A stretch of DNA of 64,000 bases from Agarophyton chilense (taxonomy: Eukaryota; Rhodophyta; Florideophyceae; Gracilariales; Gracilariaceae), in contig JARGXX010000012.1 in assembly GCA_030374765.1 (NCBI GenBank), positions 496,001-560,000 of the forward strand, given 5' to 3'. Made by a program: the position numbers and the translations under genes. Shown here piece after piece: positions 45,173 through 57,600 of the stretch. The notes under the pieces were generated by a model. The model saw only the letters and a program-made list of their open reading frames with translations. It searched no databases and was not told the DNA's origin. Position 1 is the stretch's first letter. Each line of letters starts with the position of its first letter.

Positions 45173-46650
45173 TGCCACCGATTGTGCATTGTTCCTCACT
45201 TGAAGGGAGGTCTGGAACGTTTATTTCTATTGATAAAACGCTTCGGTGGCTATAGGATACGTTCTCCTCCCATCAGGTGAAATCGGCGGAAACCCAATGC
45301 CCGTAGAAGATATTATAAAATTGGTGAGCAAGCTAAAAACCGATCGCAGCAAAATAATGCAGATGGGAAAGCAACATAGCTTTATCTATGAAACGGTGTT
45401 GGCTGGAATGCGCATTTAGGGGCAGATAAAACTTTTCTTTGGTTCACAGTCGTACACAAACACAACGAACTGTAATAAGAAAATAACTCTCTTACGGTGG
45501 AACAACAGCCTGTGGATAATTATGTCTGATGAAGCTCTTATTTTCCTTTTCATATAAACTAACTCTGTTATCTAACCGTTGGTCGGCTGTGATAAACTTG
45601 CGTCTAGGGATACCCGTGTCTCCCGTGATTTACAGCTTGGTAATGAAAAATTGGTGTGTGTGTAGTAAAGTTACAAACAGGAAAGGCGATCTCTTATGTG
45701 GTTCATCGGTGCTTGTGGAATTTGCTGTTGAGGTCCCGTATGTGAGAGATAAAGTGCAGAAACTCAATCTGGAAATAGCCAGGTGTCCTTTTTCTGCACG
45801 TTAACTCGTCGAGGAAGGCGCAATTTCCTCCATGGCGAGGCACGTGTAACAAAGTTGGTGAGGACCCAATGTCTTTATGTGTTGGCAAACTGTTGCCATA
45901 TTGGTGATCAAAAAACGGATAATCTGCGGAGGTAATAATACAAGCGAGCATGAATCTGTGCTTGAGCACTTTGCGAGCCTTCACCTGCACGAGGAAGCAG
46001 AATTTGAATAGGACACAGGAACAAGGCGTCAGCAGTTTGTGAAAATGAAGAATTATAATGCACGTGTGATAATGACGAGGACAACAGACGCAACGGAGAT
46101 GGTAGGCGAAACAATTGGCATCATACCGGACGATAATAGTGCAAACAATCTTTGAAGCCAAATACTGGGGAGGGTAAAGCATCTCAGATGGCACCAATGC
46201 GAGTTGTAAAGCGCACATGCTGTGGATCTACCGGATGTGGATTGAGTCCGTTCTGGAAGGCTTTCTCAAACATGGTTCACAGGATGGCGACGAGTTTAGC
46301 GCTGTATACAGCGCCCCAAAGTCCGTTGTCTACTTTTCTCTGACATGCAGCCGTGTCAAATGGAACGTAGCCAGCAGTAGCTGTTACCATACCGAAATGA
46401 GAGGTGGCTTGTTGCTTTTGCTTTGCCAAGAATTGACAGACGATGTTGGCACACAGGTAACAGCTTTAAAGATGGATTTGAAGGGGTTTAAGAAATAAGG
46501 TTACGGTGCCGTAGTAGATTTCTGGCAGTAGTGTTTGAACGTCTTCTGTAAAACCGGTGTGGTAGAGCCGTGGAGTGTTTGGCGGCCGTTCTTCAAGAGC
46601 GCATGAGCAATGGTTGAGAACAAATACATTGAAAGATGAGTCTTAAGGGC
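45173..46650. other. transposon-like ground, no feature identified
   Basis: A minus-strand frame 46218-45703 (171 codons, Cys/His-rich) and a plus-strand frame 46217-46498 are open but have no recognisable motif. Confidence 0.3.
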
Positions 46651-47155
46651 TTAAACGATATGGTGTGTGACGATGCTGGCGTCGTTTGATTTCAGGGCAT
46701 GCAGAACGATGGCGAAAGGCGGCAACGGCGGATCGTGCAACGGGATGTGACTGGGGTCGAAATCGGGCGGCAGCTGAAGAACGGCGTTAGGAAATTGCAG
46801 GACGTGGCACGACGCAAACGGTACGCCGTTCGCTATGTCAACTTCGAGCACAGCGTGTGAACCCACGGTGCGCATATGCAGTCTGCAATGGCGTATATTT
46901 TTTCCCTTGCAGATGCATGCCCGCCAATCCACCTCGCGTACACCCGGTTCTTTTGCATGTAATCTGCGTGTGGTAAAAGCCTTTTTATGGGCGATTACTG
47001 GAGCGTTGAAGACGTTTCATTTATGCATGCCATGTTGGAGCACATTTTCAACCCATCGCAACCCGATCAGGCATTCAAGACCACGGGCGATCGATTTCAC
47101 ACGTGATATACTTGCTTGCACTGACACATCAAACAGTGTGGCGACCGTAGCGTAA
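46651..47155 (-). pseudogene. unrecognised broken frame next to the Harbinger relic
   Basis: Minus-strand translation from about 47155 starts YATVATLFDVSVQASISRV, is interrupted by a stop near 47021, and continues to 46651 with an ordinary-looking protein (RTVGSHAVLEVDIANGVPF, LPPDFDPSHIPLHDPPLPP). It is divergent to the PIF/Harbinger transposase and almost abuts it. PIF/Harbinger elements usually carry a second, DNA-binding gene, and this could be its remnant, although no Myb/MADF signature is visible. Confidence 0.28.
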
Positions 47156-47157
47156 GA

Positions 47158-48426
47158 ATGCATCCCTTCATTCTTCCAGCAATTTCAAGTGGCAGATCTC
47201 GATCTACAGTAGTAGGAGCATGCGTGCAAATACATGCAATTGAAATAAAGTCTCAGAAGGCGTCCACCAAATCCTCAACGTCACCAGTTATCGTGAAGAG
47301 AAATATAACCTTCGAGTATGTTACAGGAAACCTTAGCGATTCCTCTTTTAGAAAGATATATCGGATATCCGGCCGATGTTTCCACCTCTTCGTTGCACGC
47401 ATAGTGCCATATCTTTCAAAAAAGGTGGACTTGAGAACAAGATCTGGTCGTCTCACAGTTTAAGTTAAACCATGGCTGGCAAAAACGCTCCGTATTATAG
47501 CAGGAAAAGATGTGTCTGATATCTACCAACTATTTCGTACACATAAATCAAATTTGTACAACATATTTGACGAAACTTGTTCAGCTTATGAAATAGAGTT
47601 GGATCTTTCTGGTATTCCTTTGAATTTTGAAGATCTTCATAAGATGTCCTGTGGCTTCAAAACGTCACCTGGGGTTCTAAGCAATTTTACTGGTTGTGTT
47701 GGAGCGATCGATAGAATTTTGGTTCAGATCAACCCTCCGAATAACACGGCGAAGCATTGGTGCCGAAAAGGTTTGTATGTACTTTCAGTTCAGACATTAG
47801 TTGATTCGGAGCACCGCTTTCTCTTCTTTTCAGCTCAATGCGTCGGTTTAACAAATGGTGCCTTGGCATATGCGTATTTAAGGGTTTGGGGCTACCAGTC
47901 TACTTTTTCATTGTTGGTGATGACGCGTATATTTGCACTGGAAGTCTTATTACTCCCTTCTCGCGTCTCAGAAGCGAACGAGGTACGAAGATGGTTACAA
48001 TTTTTTTTATCGTCAGTATGGATGCAGGTGGCGCAAGCTTTCGGGGTTCTGCGACAGAAATGGCAAATATTGAAGATGATGCTAAAGTACAAGGTTTCGA
48101 AATGGGCACAGACTGTGTGCATGTGTATGATATTATACAATTTCTTTATAGAGGAAAGGGAGGACAGAGAACTTTTGTTGTTTCTCATTAAACTGTATAG
48201 CGTTGATGAAGATATTAAGGCTAAGTACAGGACACGTAAGGAGACTTCATCGCTTTGTATTACTGAACATACAGAAACAGTTCAATCTGGAGCGTCCGTT
48301 CCTTCTGTTAAGCTAGATAAACTCATTAAGATCTTTCGGGTACGTTTCAGGCTTCCAGTCTTGACTGAAGCTCTGACGACGCACCACGAGCTAACTAGCA
48401 ATCCAGGGCGTCGTATTAACAGTTGA
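47158..48426 (+). pseudogene. PIF/Harbinger-type DDE transposase, decayed
   Basis: Family role: cut-and-paste transposition by a DDE nuclease. From ATG 47158 one frame gives FRKIYRISGRCFHLFVARIVPYL, a TAA stop at 47461, then (same frame) RIIAGKDVSDIYQLF, NFTGCVGAIDRILVQINPP (first catalytic Asp, GAID) and VDSEHRFLFFSAQCVG. The second Asp block FIVGDDAYICTGSLITPF is in another frame (about 47900-47965). The frame then returns for QAFGVLRQKWQILKMML and CMILYNFFIEERED, the conserved C-terminal helix, where the usual VEQAFG Glu is Ala. One stop and two frame changes mean it is inactive. Terminal inverted repeats were not identified. Confidence 0.68.
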
Positions 48427-50649
48427 TGGGTTCGGAACATTCCCATGCACACTGCTCCGATTCGCAAGAATGAAATAAATCTCCCATCGCATGTTGAACA
48501 CGTAGGTAGGAGTGCTATCTAAGCGCCTCATGGGCAATAGAACAAGGTGAACTATAAAACTGAGACGCCTTGGGAAAGCTCGTGAATCAAGGCCACAACT
48601 ACCCTTTCGACGACATAGTTCAATATGGATCTCTCATTCAATTTTAAAAACAGTGCGAAAACTGTCACGTAATCACCCTCTTCAGCTGCATTTTATGCTT
48701 TCATTTTTACTTCCAAATTTGTAGGATCAAATAAGAGCTCACTGGCAACTTTATCTCCATATTCCCCCTAAACCAAAATATTTCCAGGTGTCACCGCAGA
48801 TTATAAACGGCCCTTAGCATACATCTCGAAGCGGATGATTTCCTCCTTCAAAATTATAATTGAAAGACGTTTTTGCTCAGACAGGCGACCAGAAAGTGAC
48901 CGCTGGTTAGCAATTTGTGCGTCCTCTTAATTCTCAGCCTGCTCCACATCGATTTTCACAGTATTTATCGCATGTCAACTGACTGTGAGACTCTCTTCTC
49001 TAGTAGACCGTAAAGGTACCTGTTTGGGGTTGAATAGTGGCGGCTTCCTCTCTTTCGAAACATGATAGACCCAGAAGTTCTTAGAGGCGGCTCCAGCGAA
49101 CAAGACTTTACCGTCGGCCGAGTTGGTAAATGTCCTAAACCGCCCTTTTCGATGTGCTGCTGTTCTTGCACCACGAACCCGCCCCAGAGTGGAGTCTCGA
49201 GCTCCGTCAATAGTGCCAGAGAAAGAGGCCTTCTCAAGACCCCATACCCCTGATTTTTTCGATTCAACGCTTTCGTATGGTTCCGAATATGTACTTATCA
49301 TACCCTTGTACAACACAAGTCACTCCACTGCCATCACTTTGTAGATTCAACAGTTTTCCTTTGGTAAAAATATAAAGATTCCCTCCTCCGCACACAAAAA
49401 ATAGAGCAACTGTTTCATGTCACCCAAAACCCAAGGAGCAAAGTACGATCGGCGGGATTTCTTGATATCGCAGAAAGAGAAATTTGATCTATGCACAAGC
49501 GGTAATTACTGTTAAAAACGAATAAGTTTGAAAAAGACACACCACAATACCATTGTAAAACCACCGACAAAATGCTACAGAGTTAAGCCCTTATCAAAGT
49601 ACGTAGAGCAGGCATAACATCTGAATCCTTGGACTACTTTTTGAGACTTGTGCTTGGTCTAATTGCGATGAAGTTGGAGAGGTGGGATGGTCGTTATCTG
49701 GATTTTCGAGCATGGTGCTTCCTGTTGGACAGTCTTGAGTGTTTTCCAAATCGAGATGCTATTTTCCACACTTCTTAGAGGGCTACGGGTCTTCGTCTGG
49801 CTCTTCTTGATCATCACTATTAAAGTTCGATACTATTTCTTTAAATGCGTTCATGAATTCGTCGTCGTCTGCAGAAGTTTCGTCGTCTTCCACAACCTCC
49901 ATCTCAATACGCTTGATGCGCAATCTTATTTGGATTTCGTCTTCTTTCAAGCACCTGGAGTCCCCAGGCACTTTCTGGTGATAAGAATTGCCATCTTGAC
50001 GAGAGCGCATATTTGCAAAAATTGCCAAGTCCTCTCAGAGTGGCAGTCACTAACGTCATGATCGCAGTTTAGGCATCTATGGTATTGGTTGTAGATATGG
50101 CAGCACCAGTAGCCAGAACGGAAACGGCTGTTGCAGGAGCAAGTGGAGAACGCATGGCTGAAGCGCCACGAGAAACTCATGCGATTGAACAGCATAGGAG
50201 CAGACAGGATTGACACGGTGAGTTATGGACGGCAATCAGATATAAGGGTATTGTTGGGTTTCATTGAAGGCCATAGAAAGGAGGTGGGAACGACGGACAG
50301 AGATGTGGTGAAAAACTGTCTCTAACGGGTGACGAATGCAAATGAATAGTAGGATAGGAGGCCGATAGCGGGTCGGGCTGAAACGAATGTGGGTCAAAAA
50401 TGACTTCTTTGGCTTTGCGTTTCGGAAGAAGTCATGTCAAGCGTTGAGGTTGTAGAGATTGGCGCCAAGGTGAGTAGTGGGAGAGCTGCTCTTGGCGATG
50501 GGTTTTTTAATTCGAGAACAGTGATTTTGAGGTAATTTCGGCGTTGAGAGCTATATAATGCTGGACGCTGATTATAGGTGTGCAGATTCTAAGACTGGAA
50601 CGTTATTCCGCTCTGCTTTTGCGCTAGGGCTCTGATTGCTAATGAGAGG
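48427..50649. other. mixed relic ground between Harbinger and Ty3 elements
   Basis: No gene is established. A minus-strand pair of frames, 50195-49947 (Cys/His cluster, YHRCLNCDHDVSDCH) and 50028-49783 (very acidic tail with EDDETSADDDEF), could be one broken zinc-binding protein. A minus-strand frame 49316-48975 contains NSADGKVLFAGAASKNFWVY, faintly like a WD40 blade. Both are weak. Confidence 0.28.
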
Positions 50650-51256
50650 TGTAGTATTTTACCCATTTTGACAGCCGATGCATCCTTTTTTTCGTGTAAG
50701 TACAATGATACTCATAGAAGTCTGTGACGGCATGGATTGATTTATGAGCGGCGTCCCGCTGAGGTGGTAAGTTTCACGTGCGAGTTGGCTTGCAACGGCG
50801 CATGTAGTGGATATCCACGTGTAAGGCAAGTCTACCCTTCGTAGACGGAATCTCATTAGAGCCGATTACCCTATACTGTAGAGGGACTAATTGGCTAACC
50901 AAGTTTTGTATCTAGACATTAACTTTTTACCCTCACCTCTGTGCCCAGTACATATGGTACAGAGGTGAGCCCCAACCCCAAAGTAAAAGAGACAAAAACG
51001 GGTTCACAATTGACTTGCTTCCTGTTCAGAATCCCTCACCGGTGATCTGGACAAGCTACAACAAGTTTTTGTCCATTCAACCACGACCGTAGTCCATCAA
51101 ACACACTCATTAGCGAGTGGGTTTTTACAACCCCCATCTTCTAGCTCGCTAGTGGTGTTGCTCTATTACTCTCTTTTACTTTCGCCGCAAGCAACCAAGT
51201 TGGCGGTCTTAGCGCTGTCCCAGGTGTCTGCTTCCTCCGTGAGAGAGAAGAATACA
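50650..51256 (+). repeat. 5' LTR
   Basis: It begins TGTAGTATT. Sequence such as gcgagttggcttgcaacgg and gaggcaagtctaccct-type words recur in the same order in the 3' LTR about 10.1 kb downstream. The end is placed at a CA just before a TGGT-starting primer binding site; the last ~90 bp match the 3' copy poorly, so this boundary is uncertain by tens of bases. Confidence 0.8.
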
Positions 51257-51258
51257 AG

Positions 51259-51271
51259 TGGTCTCCCTACT
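51259..51271 (+). other. candidate primer binding site
   Basis: The word tggtctccctact begins with TGG, the complement of a tRNA CCA end, and directly follows the inferred 5' LTR end. The primer tRNA was not identified; position is the main support. Confidence 0.35.
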
Positions 51272-51316
51272 CAGAAAAACTGTTATTGAAAACCATAACT
51301 ACTTCGACTCCAAATC

Positions 51317-52920
51317 TTGGATTTCTTCGGAATGCGGCAAACTAAAAGCCAGTTTAGTACTGGCGCCTCGAGTCCGTTTGACTCACGCCAAGGACCGAGG
51401 CTCGCCTCATCTACCGAAGCAAGAGCTCGACTGTACCGACAGGCAATGAATCGCTCTCGCTCTGGGACTGATAGACGAGATCCCTCGGATGTCCCTGCAC
51501 CCGTGGAATTGGTGATCGCGCCTCCAACGGATGCACCTATGGCCACTGATGAGCCTAGTGCTTAAGAGACCACGAATTTTGTTGAAGAATATGATTTACC
51601 CGCTGAGGTGCTTCGTCTCCGATCTGAGTCACACGCCTACCGTGTGCAGATCATTGGATTAGGATCCCAAATGATGGTCATTACCAAAGACATCGGGCAC
51701 CTTCGTAAAGAGCAAGTTCTACCCACACGTCTAGGAGAGAAGGAACAAATGTCCTTGTTTTTGAAAACATTGAGAGAAGACTTCAACCAATTAATTGAAA
51801 GGCACAGTATCGCTCCTGAGGCTTTCTCGGGCCTGATCGTTGACGTGGAGGAAGTCCTCACTCGAGTTAACCCTCGTCTGGAACGCCTGGAGGCGGTGAT
51901 AAATGAGCAGACTGCTGCTACCCCAGTCGTCATGGAGGAGGATGAAACCACTTTGAGGGAAGATCGTTCGAAGAAATTGAAATCAAAATCAAAGAGACGC
52001 AAGAACAGACAGTACAAACCGGAAACCAGTGATAATTCGTCAAATTCAGAGGCTGTGGAATCCAGTTCTGACGTTTTCATTCATCAGGTATGTCCAATTA
52101 CAACGCTTGTTATGATGATCATCGTAGTTCCCATTCAAGAAATAGGAACAAGTCTTCTTGGATATAAAGGAAAAAAGAGCCCAAGTACAAGGGGCTCGAG
52201 CCCCTTCTTTGCACGAGTCCGTTATATCGGAAGGTCCTGGACTATAGGTCTTAACGCCTACAAAAGAGAGAAAAAAACCGATCCGGTCGCGAAACAGCAA
52301 AAGTTAAGAACCACATCAAGCTGTTAAGGATTGGAATAAATGATCTAGTCTTTGATGGAAAACCCCCCATTCTCGTCATCGAGTTCCTTACTCGTATCGT
52401 TGTCGACGTGGATACCCTAGAAATAAGTCAACCTCAGGCTTGGGTTTCATTTCCCCACACCTTGGTAGGTTTTGCGTCAGAGAAATATCGTTCTGTCTGC
52501 TGATCCTTAATAGCCACCGACGGAGGCGTAACCTCCTGGCCCGAGGGATTATGTTACTTAATGCAAAGCTATGTGACGTCCAACGCGGATCGACAGTTTA
52601 TCCTGGATCTTCGTAATGTGACCCAGAAACCTAGTGAAGGAGAAGCAGAATACAGCTCAAGGCTTAACAAACCGCCACTCGCTCTGGAAACTTTCATTCA
52701 ACTGAAGACAATGTTACGTTGTTCATCGATGTGCTAGATCCCAATATCAAGTCTCTAGTGGCTCGATTTCCAGAGAAGAATGCTAGAGCCTCATTTCTGA
52801 ACTTGGTTGATTTTGTTTAAGTTGAAGGTGATGCGGTGAGAGCTCGCGGAAATACGCATTACACCACAAAACTTGGTTTATCGAAGACAGAGAAGCGACA
52901 CAAACAAACCGCGAAGTCCG
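51317..52920 (+). pseudogene. gag remnant of the Ty3/Gypsy element
   Basis: Gag forms the particle that packages element RNA. One frame runs from about 51317 through a stop at 51563 to about 52110, with a coiled-coil region (VEEVLTRVNPRLERLEAVI) and a Lys/Ser-rich linker. Capsid-like sequence (FDGKPPILVIEFLTRIVVD, then FPHTLVGFASEKY) follows at 52340-52490 and continues in broken frames to about 52815 (IKSLVARFPEKNARASF). No intact zinc knuckle was seen. Confidence 0.6.
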
Positions 52921-53749
52921 CTCACAATGTATAACATCAGGAATATCCTGTAGACTCCCGAGAGTCCTTTTTCAGTAGGTATGATGACGCACGGCAGCAC
53001 AACGCTGTCTATTTGATAGATTATCGGGAGTCATAAGTGCCGACAGACGAGTTACCTCATTTGTAGACACAGAATGAAGAAGCCGCAATGGCTATGGAGG
53101 GCACACGCCCAGTATATTGCGCATAAAGGGTTTCCCCAGAAGGAGGGTTCAAGAATAGCAAACCCGCATGGTTGGGAACTCGGGTTGCATACCGATCCCA
53201 GCCAATGACAGCACCCAGCCGAAAGGCATTACTATGCTACCTGTTTTACGGTCGTCATCATCATCTGTCGGCAGATTGAACACTTCCTGATAAGTATTTA
53301 ATGCACGTTCTTAAGAATTACGAAGCCCTCTCGGACGAGGAAAGAAAACGAATGCCGGCTGGTAAACACTGAAGAGTATAGAACTGGCTTAGCCACAGCC
53401 CCAGAATTCAATCTGGAGCCCTAGGGGTTCAGAACCCTGAAGCATCGCAGTCAAACCTGCAATTTGGGAGTAACGCGCCCAGAGCGAAGGAAACCAATCC
53501 GTCGGAAAACTAATTGAGGAAACACCAAGCAGGTCGTTTCTAGGCCGCACTGTAGTGCCGATCAGAGAGAACTCGTTTCCCTGTTCACACGTTTAGAGTT
53601 CCAAGATCTTGATGAGGACTCATCACATTCCGTCTAGCAAATTGAATCTGTCCGTTGGAAAGCGAGTACAGTTTGACTGTGAACATAAACGCCCATGGCG
53701 ACGCTACGTGTGTCTGTCGAAACGAAAGAACTTCATTATGATGATGCAG

Positions 53750-54470
53750 GAGAGATACTATAAAATTTACGCAGACATTCGCTCGGATAAGACTTTCTCA
53801 AGCCGTGGCTTGACCGTCCTTGACACAGGGGCAAGACCGAACATTATTCGGATCTCCGAACTATCAGCAGCAAATATGAAACAAATCTGATATGGTTCGC
53901 TGCCAGATATCTGAAATGCTAACATGAATGCAGTGCGAACACTTGGAACAGTGAGACTGCTCGTTCGACTCGGGCACTTTTTAGTGAATGTGAGGTTTAT
54001 TGTCGGCAACTCGCAGGCTGCACCAGATGTACTAGACTGTGACTATTGCGTCAAGCTCGTTGAAGCAATCCGCCCCCGGGGACGACTAGTCGCGCTGGAC
54101 GATGGCTTAACGATGCCAATAGTGCGAAGACCATTACGGAGAGCCCCTACAGCAACTCCACTTCCGTTCTCCATGGAATAAGAGCTGGCTCGTGGTCGTA
54201 CATTACTGAAGATTTTCGTTTCGAATCATACAGTACTAAAGACTCAATCCCAAATCTGGGTACAAGTCAAAACAGAACGACACCTTCTCGTAGTAATACA
54301 GCCTGTATCCGCTATGTACGAGCATCCAGGGTTGCTTTCAGCGAATGGAATTGTCAAAGTCGAACCGTCTAAGCCTTTCTGGAATTTTTCAGTAACTTTA
54401 CTGATAACGATTATTGTTTACCGAAGAATCAGATTGTTGCAGCTTCTCTGCCGCACCCACAACCCCTATG
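53750..54470 (+). pseudogene. retropepsin (protease) remnant
   Basis: The frame at 53609-53890 holds LTVLDTGARPNII, the active-site D-T-G-A of a retroviral-type aspartic protease. The domain continues after a stop and frame change at 53924-54181 (TVRLLVRLGHFLVNVRFIV, DVLDCDYCV). A Gypsy-type linker (SIWVQVKTERHLLVV-like region, 54190-54400) follows before the repeat insert. Confidence 0.65.
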
Positions 54471-54479
54471 AACCACATT

Positions 54480-54890
54480 GATCTCCTCCACATATCCGAC
54501 AGATCTGAGTTTCGGATATCTTAAATACATCCCAAGAGTGTCATTTGGACATCCAGGATGTCCTGTAGACATCCAAATGAAAACCAAATGTTGTGTGTAG
54601 GAGATACCTGATGGATGTTCAAGACATATTCGTTAGATAATCCATTGATATCCAATAGGATATCCGAAAGATGCCATCAGCTTTTAGGGCATCTATAGAA
54701 CATCTAACAGATATCTTTAGTATATATCATGGATATATTATTGCACATCTAACAGTGAACCACCGGTTGTCTTTTACACTCATATAATTGACATCGTTTG
54801 CACATCGGTTGGGTGTCTGGTACTTCCCTGAGATCGACTTGGATGTCAAACGAGTATCAAATGGACATCTTTATAGTTACCTGAAAACAG
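54480..54890. repeat. cluster of degenerate GGATATCC/GGACATCC-type repeats
   Basis: About 400 bp are packed with variants of gacatcc, ggatgtc, gatatcc and their reverse complements, including an inverted pair tcatttgga/tccaaatga around 54551-54582. The block sits between protease and RT coding sequence where Gypsy elements normally have a short linker, so it is probably a later insertion, perhaps a short non-autonomous element or satellite. Confidence 0.6.
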
Positions 54891-54935
54891 TGGTTCCCAC
54901 TCATGACTCTACAGTATAAGTGCTAGGGCTCACGG

Positions 54936-56373
54936 ATGTCTCAAGAAAACCAGAGAATGTTCTGGAATTTTCTAGAGTCGCAAACTACAGAAGCGCAGAA
55001 AGACCAAGATCGGCTGGTAGAGGAGCCCACTCTTTCTCACGCTCCCGAGCAAAACCAGGAAAGAATCAAACAAATGTTGAAAATTTATGCCTCTATGTGG
55101 AGTGGAAATCTAGGAGACATCTTCGCCACAAAACATCACATCGATAATATTCCGGGATCTTGTCCCATTTTTCAGCCACCATAAGAAGCAGGCCCGAGAA
55201 CGCGTCAGATTGAGGAAGAAAATGTATCCAAGATGTTGGAAGCAGGAATCATCGAAACAGCTCAATCTTCTTGGGTCTCACCAGTGGTCTTAATACCGAA
55301 ACCGGACGGTCCCTTAAGGTTTTTTATTGATTACAAAAAAATTAATGCAGTAACTATACGATATACGTACCCGCTGCCTCGCATGGACGAGTGCATATAT
55401 AGCATAGGCGAAGCAGACCTGCTTACCACGCTTGACGCCAACAATGGTTATTGGAAGGTTTCTGTACCCGAAAAAGACCAGGATAAGACTACAGTCGTAT
55501 GCCACGCTGGATTGTACCGTTTCAAGCGGATGCTATTTGAACGAAGCAATGCCCCGCGACTTTCTAACGCGCTCTGGATATATTACTCTCAAAGTATAAG
55601 TGGAACACTTCTTTAGTGTACTTGGATGACGACATAACCTTCTCACAGCATATAGAAATCCATTTGCAACATATGAAGAAGATCTTCAAAGCGCTGCAGA
55701 CAACCAGTTTAATCTTGATGTATAAGAAGTATGAATGGTTCGATAATACGGTGAAGTACTTGTGACACATAATTAAGCCCGGTCAGCTTTCAATCCATAC
55801 AGCTCAAACGGATTCTGTCCACAAAGCGCAAGCACCATCTACAGATACACAACTGCCGTCCTTTCTTGGATTATATAACGTCTATCGACGATTCATAGCC
55901 CGTTACTCGCATGTGGCTGCTCCACTAAACGCATTGTTGCGTAAAGAACAACCTGTTCGGATCAGAGAATTCGAATGGGCGAAACAAGAAGTCTTAGAGA
56001 CTCTGAAAACGAGTATTGTAACGATGCCAATCTTGGCATTACCCAAACTCGACCTTTTTTACTCCTAGTAAACATACTTCATTGGGGATCAGGTAGGATG
56101 TGGCCTGTTTCAGAACCATTTGTACGGTCAAATAAAACTAATCGGTTACTGGTCATGAACGCTAAACGTTGCAGAGAAGAACTACTCCATTTCAGAAAAG
56201 GAATGCATTGCAATATTTTGGGCCCTGACTACTTTACGACAATTCCTACAGGGAGAAAAGTTTACCATCCATACGGATCATTGATCCTTACGATGGCTAT
56301 AATAAATAACGGACTTTTCTGGGAGATTAACAATATGGTGTCGGCGCCTATCATAATTCTATTTCAAAGTTAA
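54936..56373 (+). pseudogene. reverse transcriptase and RNase H remnant
   Basis: RT copies the element's RNA into DNA and RNase H removes the RNA. From 54936 one frame reads through a stop at 55182 into a clear RT: SPVVLIPKPDGPLRFFIDYK, NAVTIRYTYPLPRMDE, LTTLDANNGYW. After a frame break near 55600 the catalytic VYLDD box appears (about 55616-55632), then the RT connection with YRRFIARYSHVAAPLNALL near 55880-55940. The RNase H part (55975-56330) is recognisable only by order and weak resemblance; its acidic residues are not intact. At least four breaks exist. Confidence 0.78.
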
Positions 56374-57600
56374 GTACAAGAAAGAAATAGATAACATCCA
56401 AGCAGACGCTTTGTCGCAATTGAATAAATTGGGACAAATCGACGAAGAAATCGATGATGATATACCGTGTTTCTCAATGAAGATGAAAAACAATGACGAG
56501 GAACTCGCATATCAAGAAGAAAAGGATATAAATTCCCTTTGAACCCTCTAATATCCATCCACGGAACGGAACCGCCTGATAAACTAGACCATATCTCGAT
56601 AAATGAGCTCCTTATTGAGCATCTCACCGATAATTTCTCTGCAGCAAAAAGCTCTCGTCTTGGCGGGGGGGAGGATCTATCCTTTTCGTTCGATTCACGA
56701 GTTACCTTACTTAGACATGTCGAGAATCATGATAATATCGTGGGTCCGCACGCTTTGAAAGTTGTGTACTCTATTTAGCTCATTATGCAAAGTTATCTGG
56801 ACACCCAGGGGGAACGAAACTGTTCATGAATTTTAGGAGGGACTCTAATTGGCCAACCATGGCAATGGACTGCCATGCGATGGTGAGACCATGCCGAACG
56901 TGCGCGATGAATCGCGTTAAACTCTATAAGAAGAGGAAGAAGATGACCCTATTTCTGGCGAAGGCACCTTTACAGGTCGTTAGTATCGACATACTTGTAG
57001 AGCTAATTCGTTCCAAAAGAACATAACGCTATCTATTGTAAAGTACCGATCGATTCTCGAAACTCGTACGTACTGTACCGCCGGAAAGGACAACTGCCTC
57101 GGCAATAGCTCAAGCGTTCCCCATATAATCGGTGTATGTATACAGACCGCAGAAGATTGTGTTATCAGATAATGTGAAGCAGTTTATTCCTAAGTTCTTT
57201 CAAAATGTGTGCAGAATAATTGGCATGAAGAAAGTGTTCACCACAACCTACAACCCTCAGTGTAATGGTCAAGTGTAATGCTACACGCGCACGTTACTAG
57301 CCGCTCTTCGCCACTACATCGAAGATCACCCGAAGGAATGGTACATGTACACCGACACACTCTGTTATGCGTACAACACGAACTTGCATACGTCTACAAA
57401 GGCGACTCCATTCGATCTCGTGATCTCACGTAGCCCTCCCCGTTTCCATTGATGTTGCCCGAAGTTGACGAAGAGAAGCCGATACCGTCGAAGAACCATC
57501 TGAAATGGAGAGAAGACGTAAAGTCAAGAACACAGCAAGCAGCTCGGGAGTTGGGGAAAACGCTAGCTGGTTAGAAACGTAAGTAGTACGTCCGTAGGCA
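56374..57600 (+). pseudogene. integrase remnant
   Basis: Integrase inserts the cDNA into the genome. An HHCC zinc-binding domain is readable at about 56779-56915: H...SGHPGGTKLF...CRTCAMNR. The DDE core follows in broken frames: VVSIDI (first Asp, near 56985), VLSDNVKQF (second Asp, near 57170) and YNPQCNGQV followed by a stop where the conserved Glu region begins (near 57276). Further on lie WYMYTDTLCYAYNTNLHTST and ATPFDLV (57340-57420), typical of the core's end. Confidence 0.75.

Noticed and set aside
48975-49316. WD40-like segment on the minus strand
   Set aside because: Only one blade-like stretch is visible and no neighbouring repeats, so it is too weak to call.
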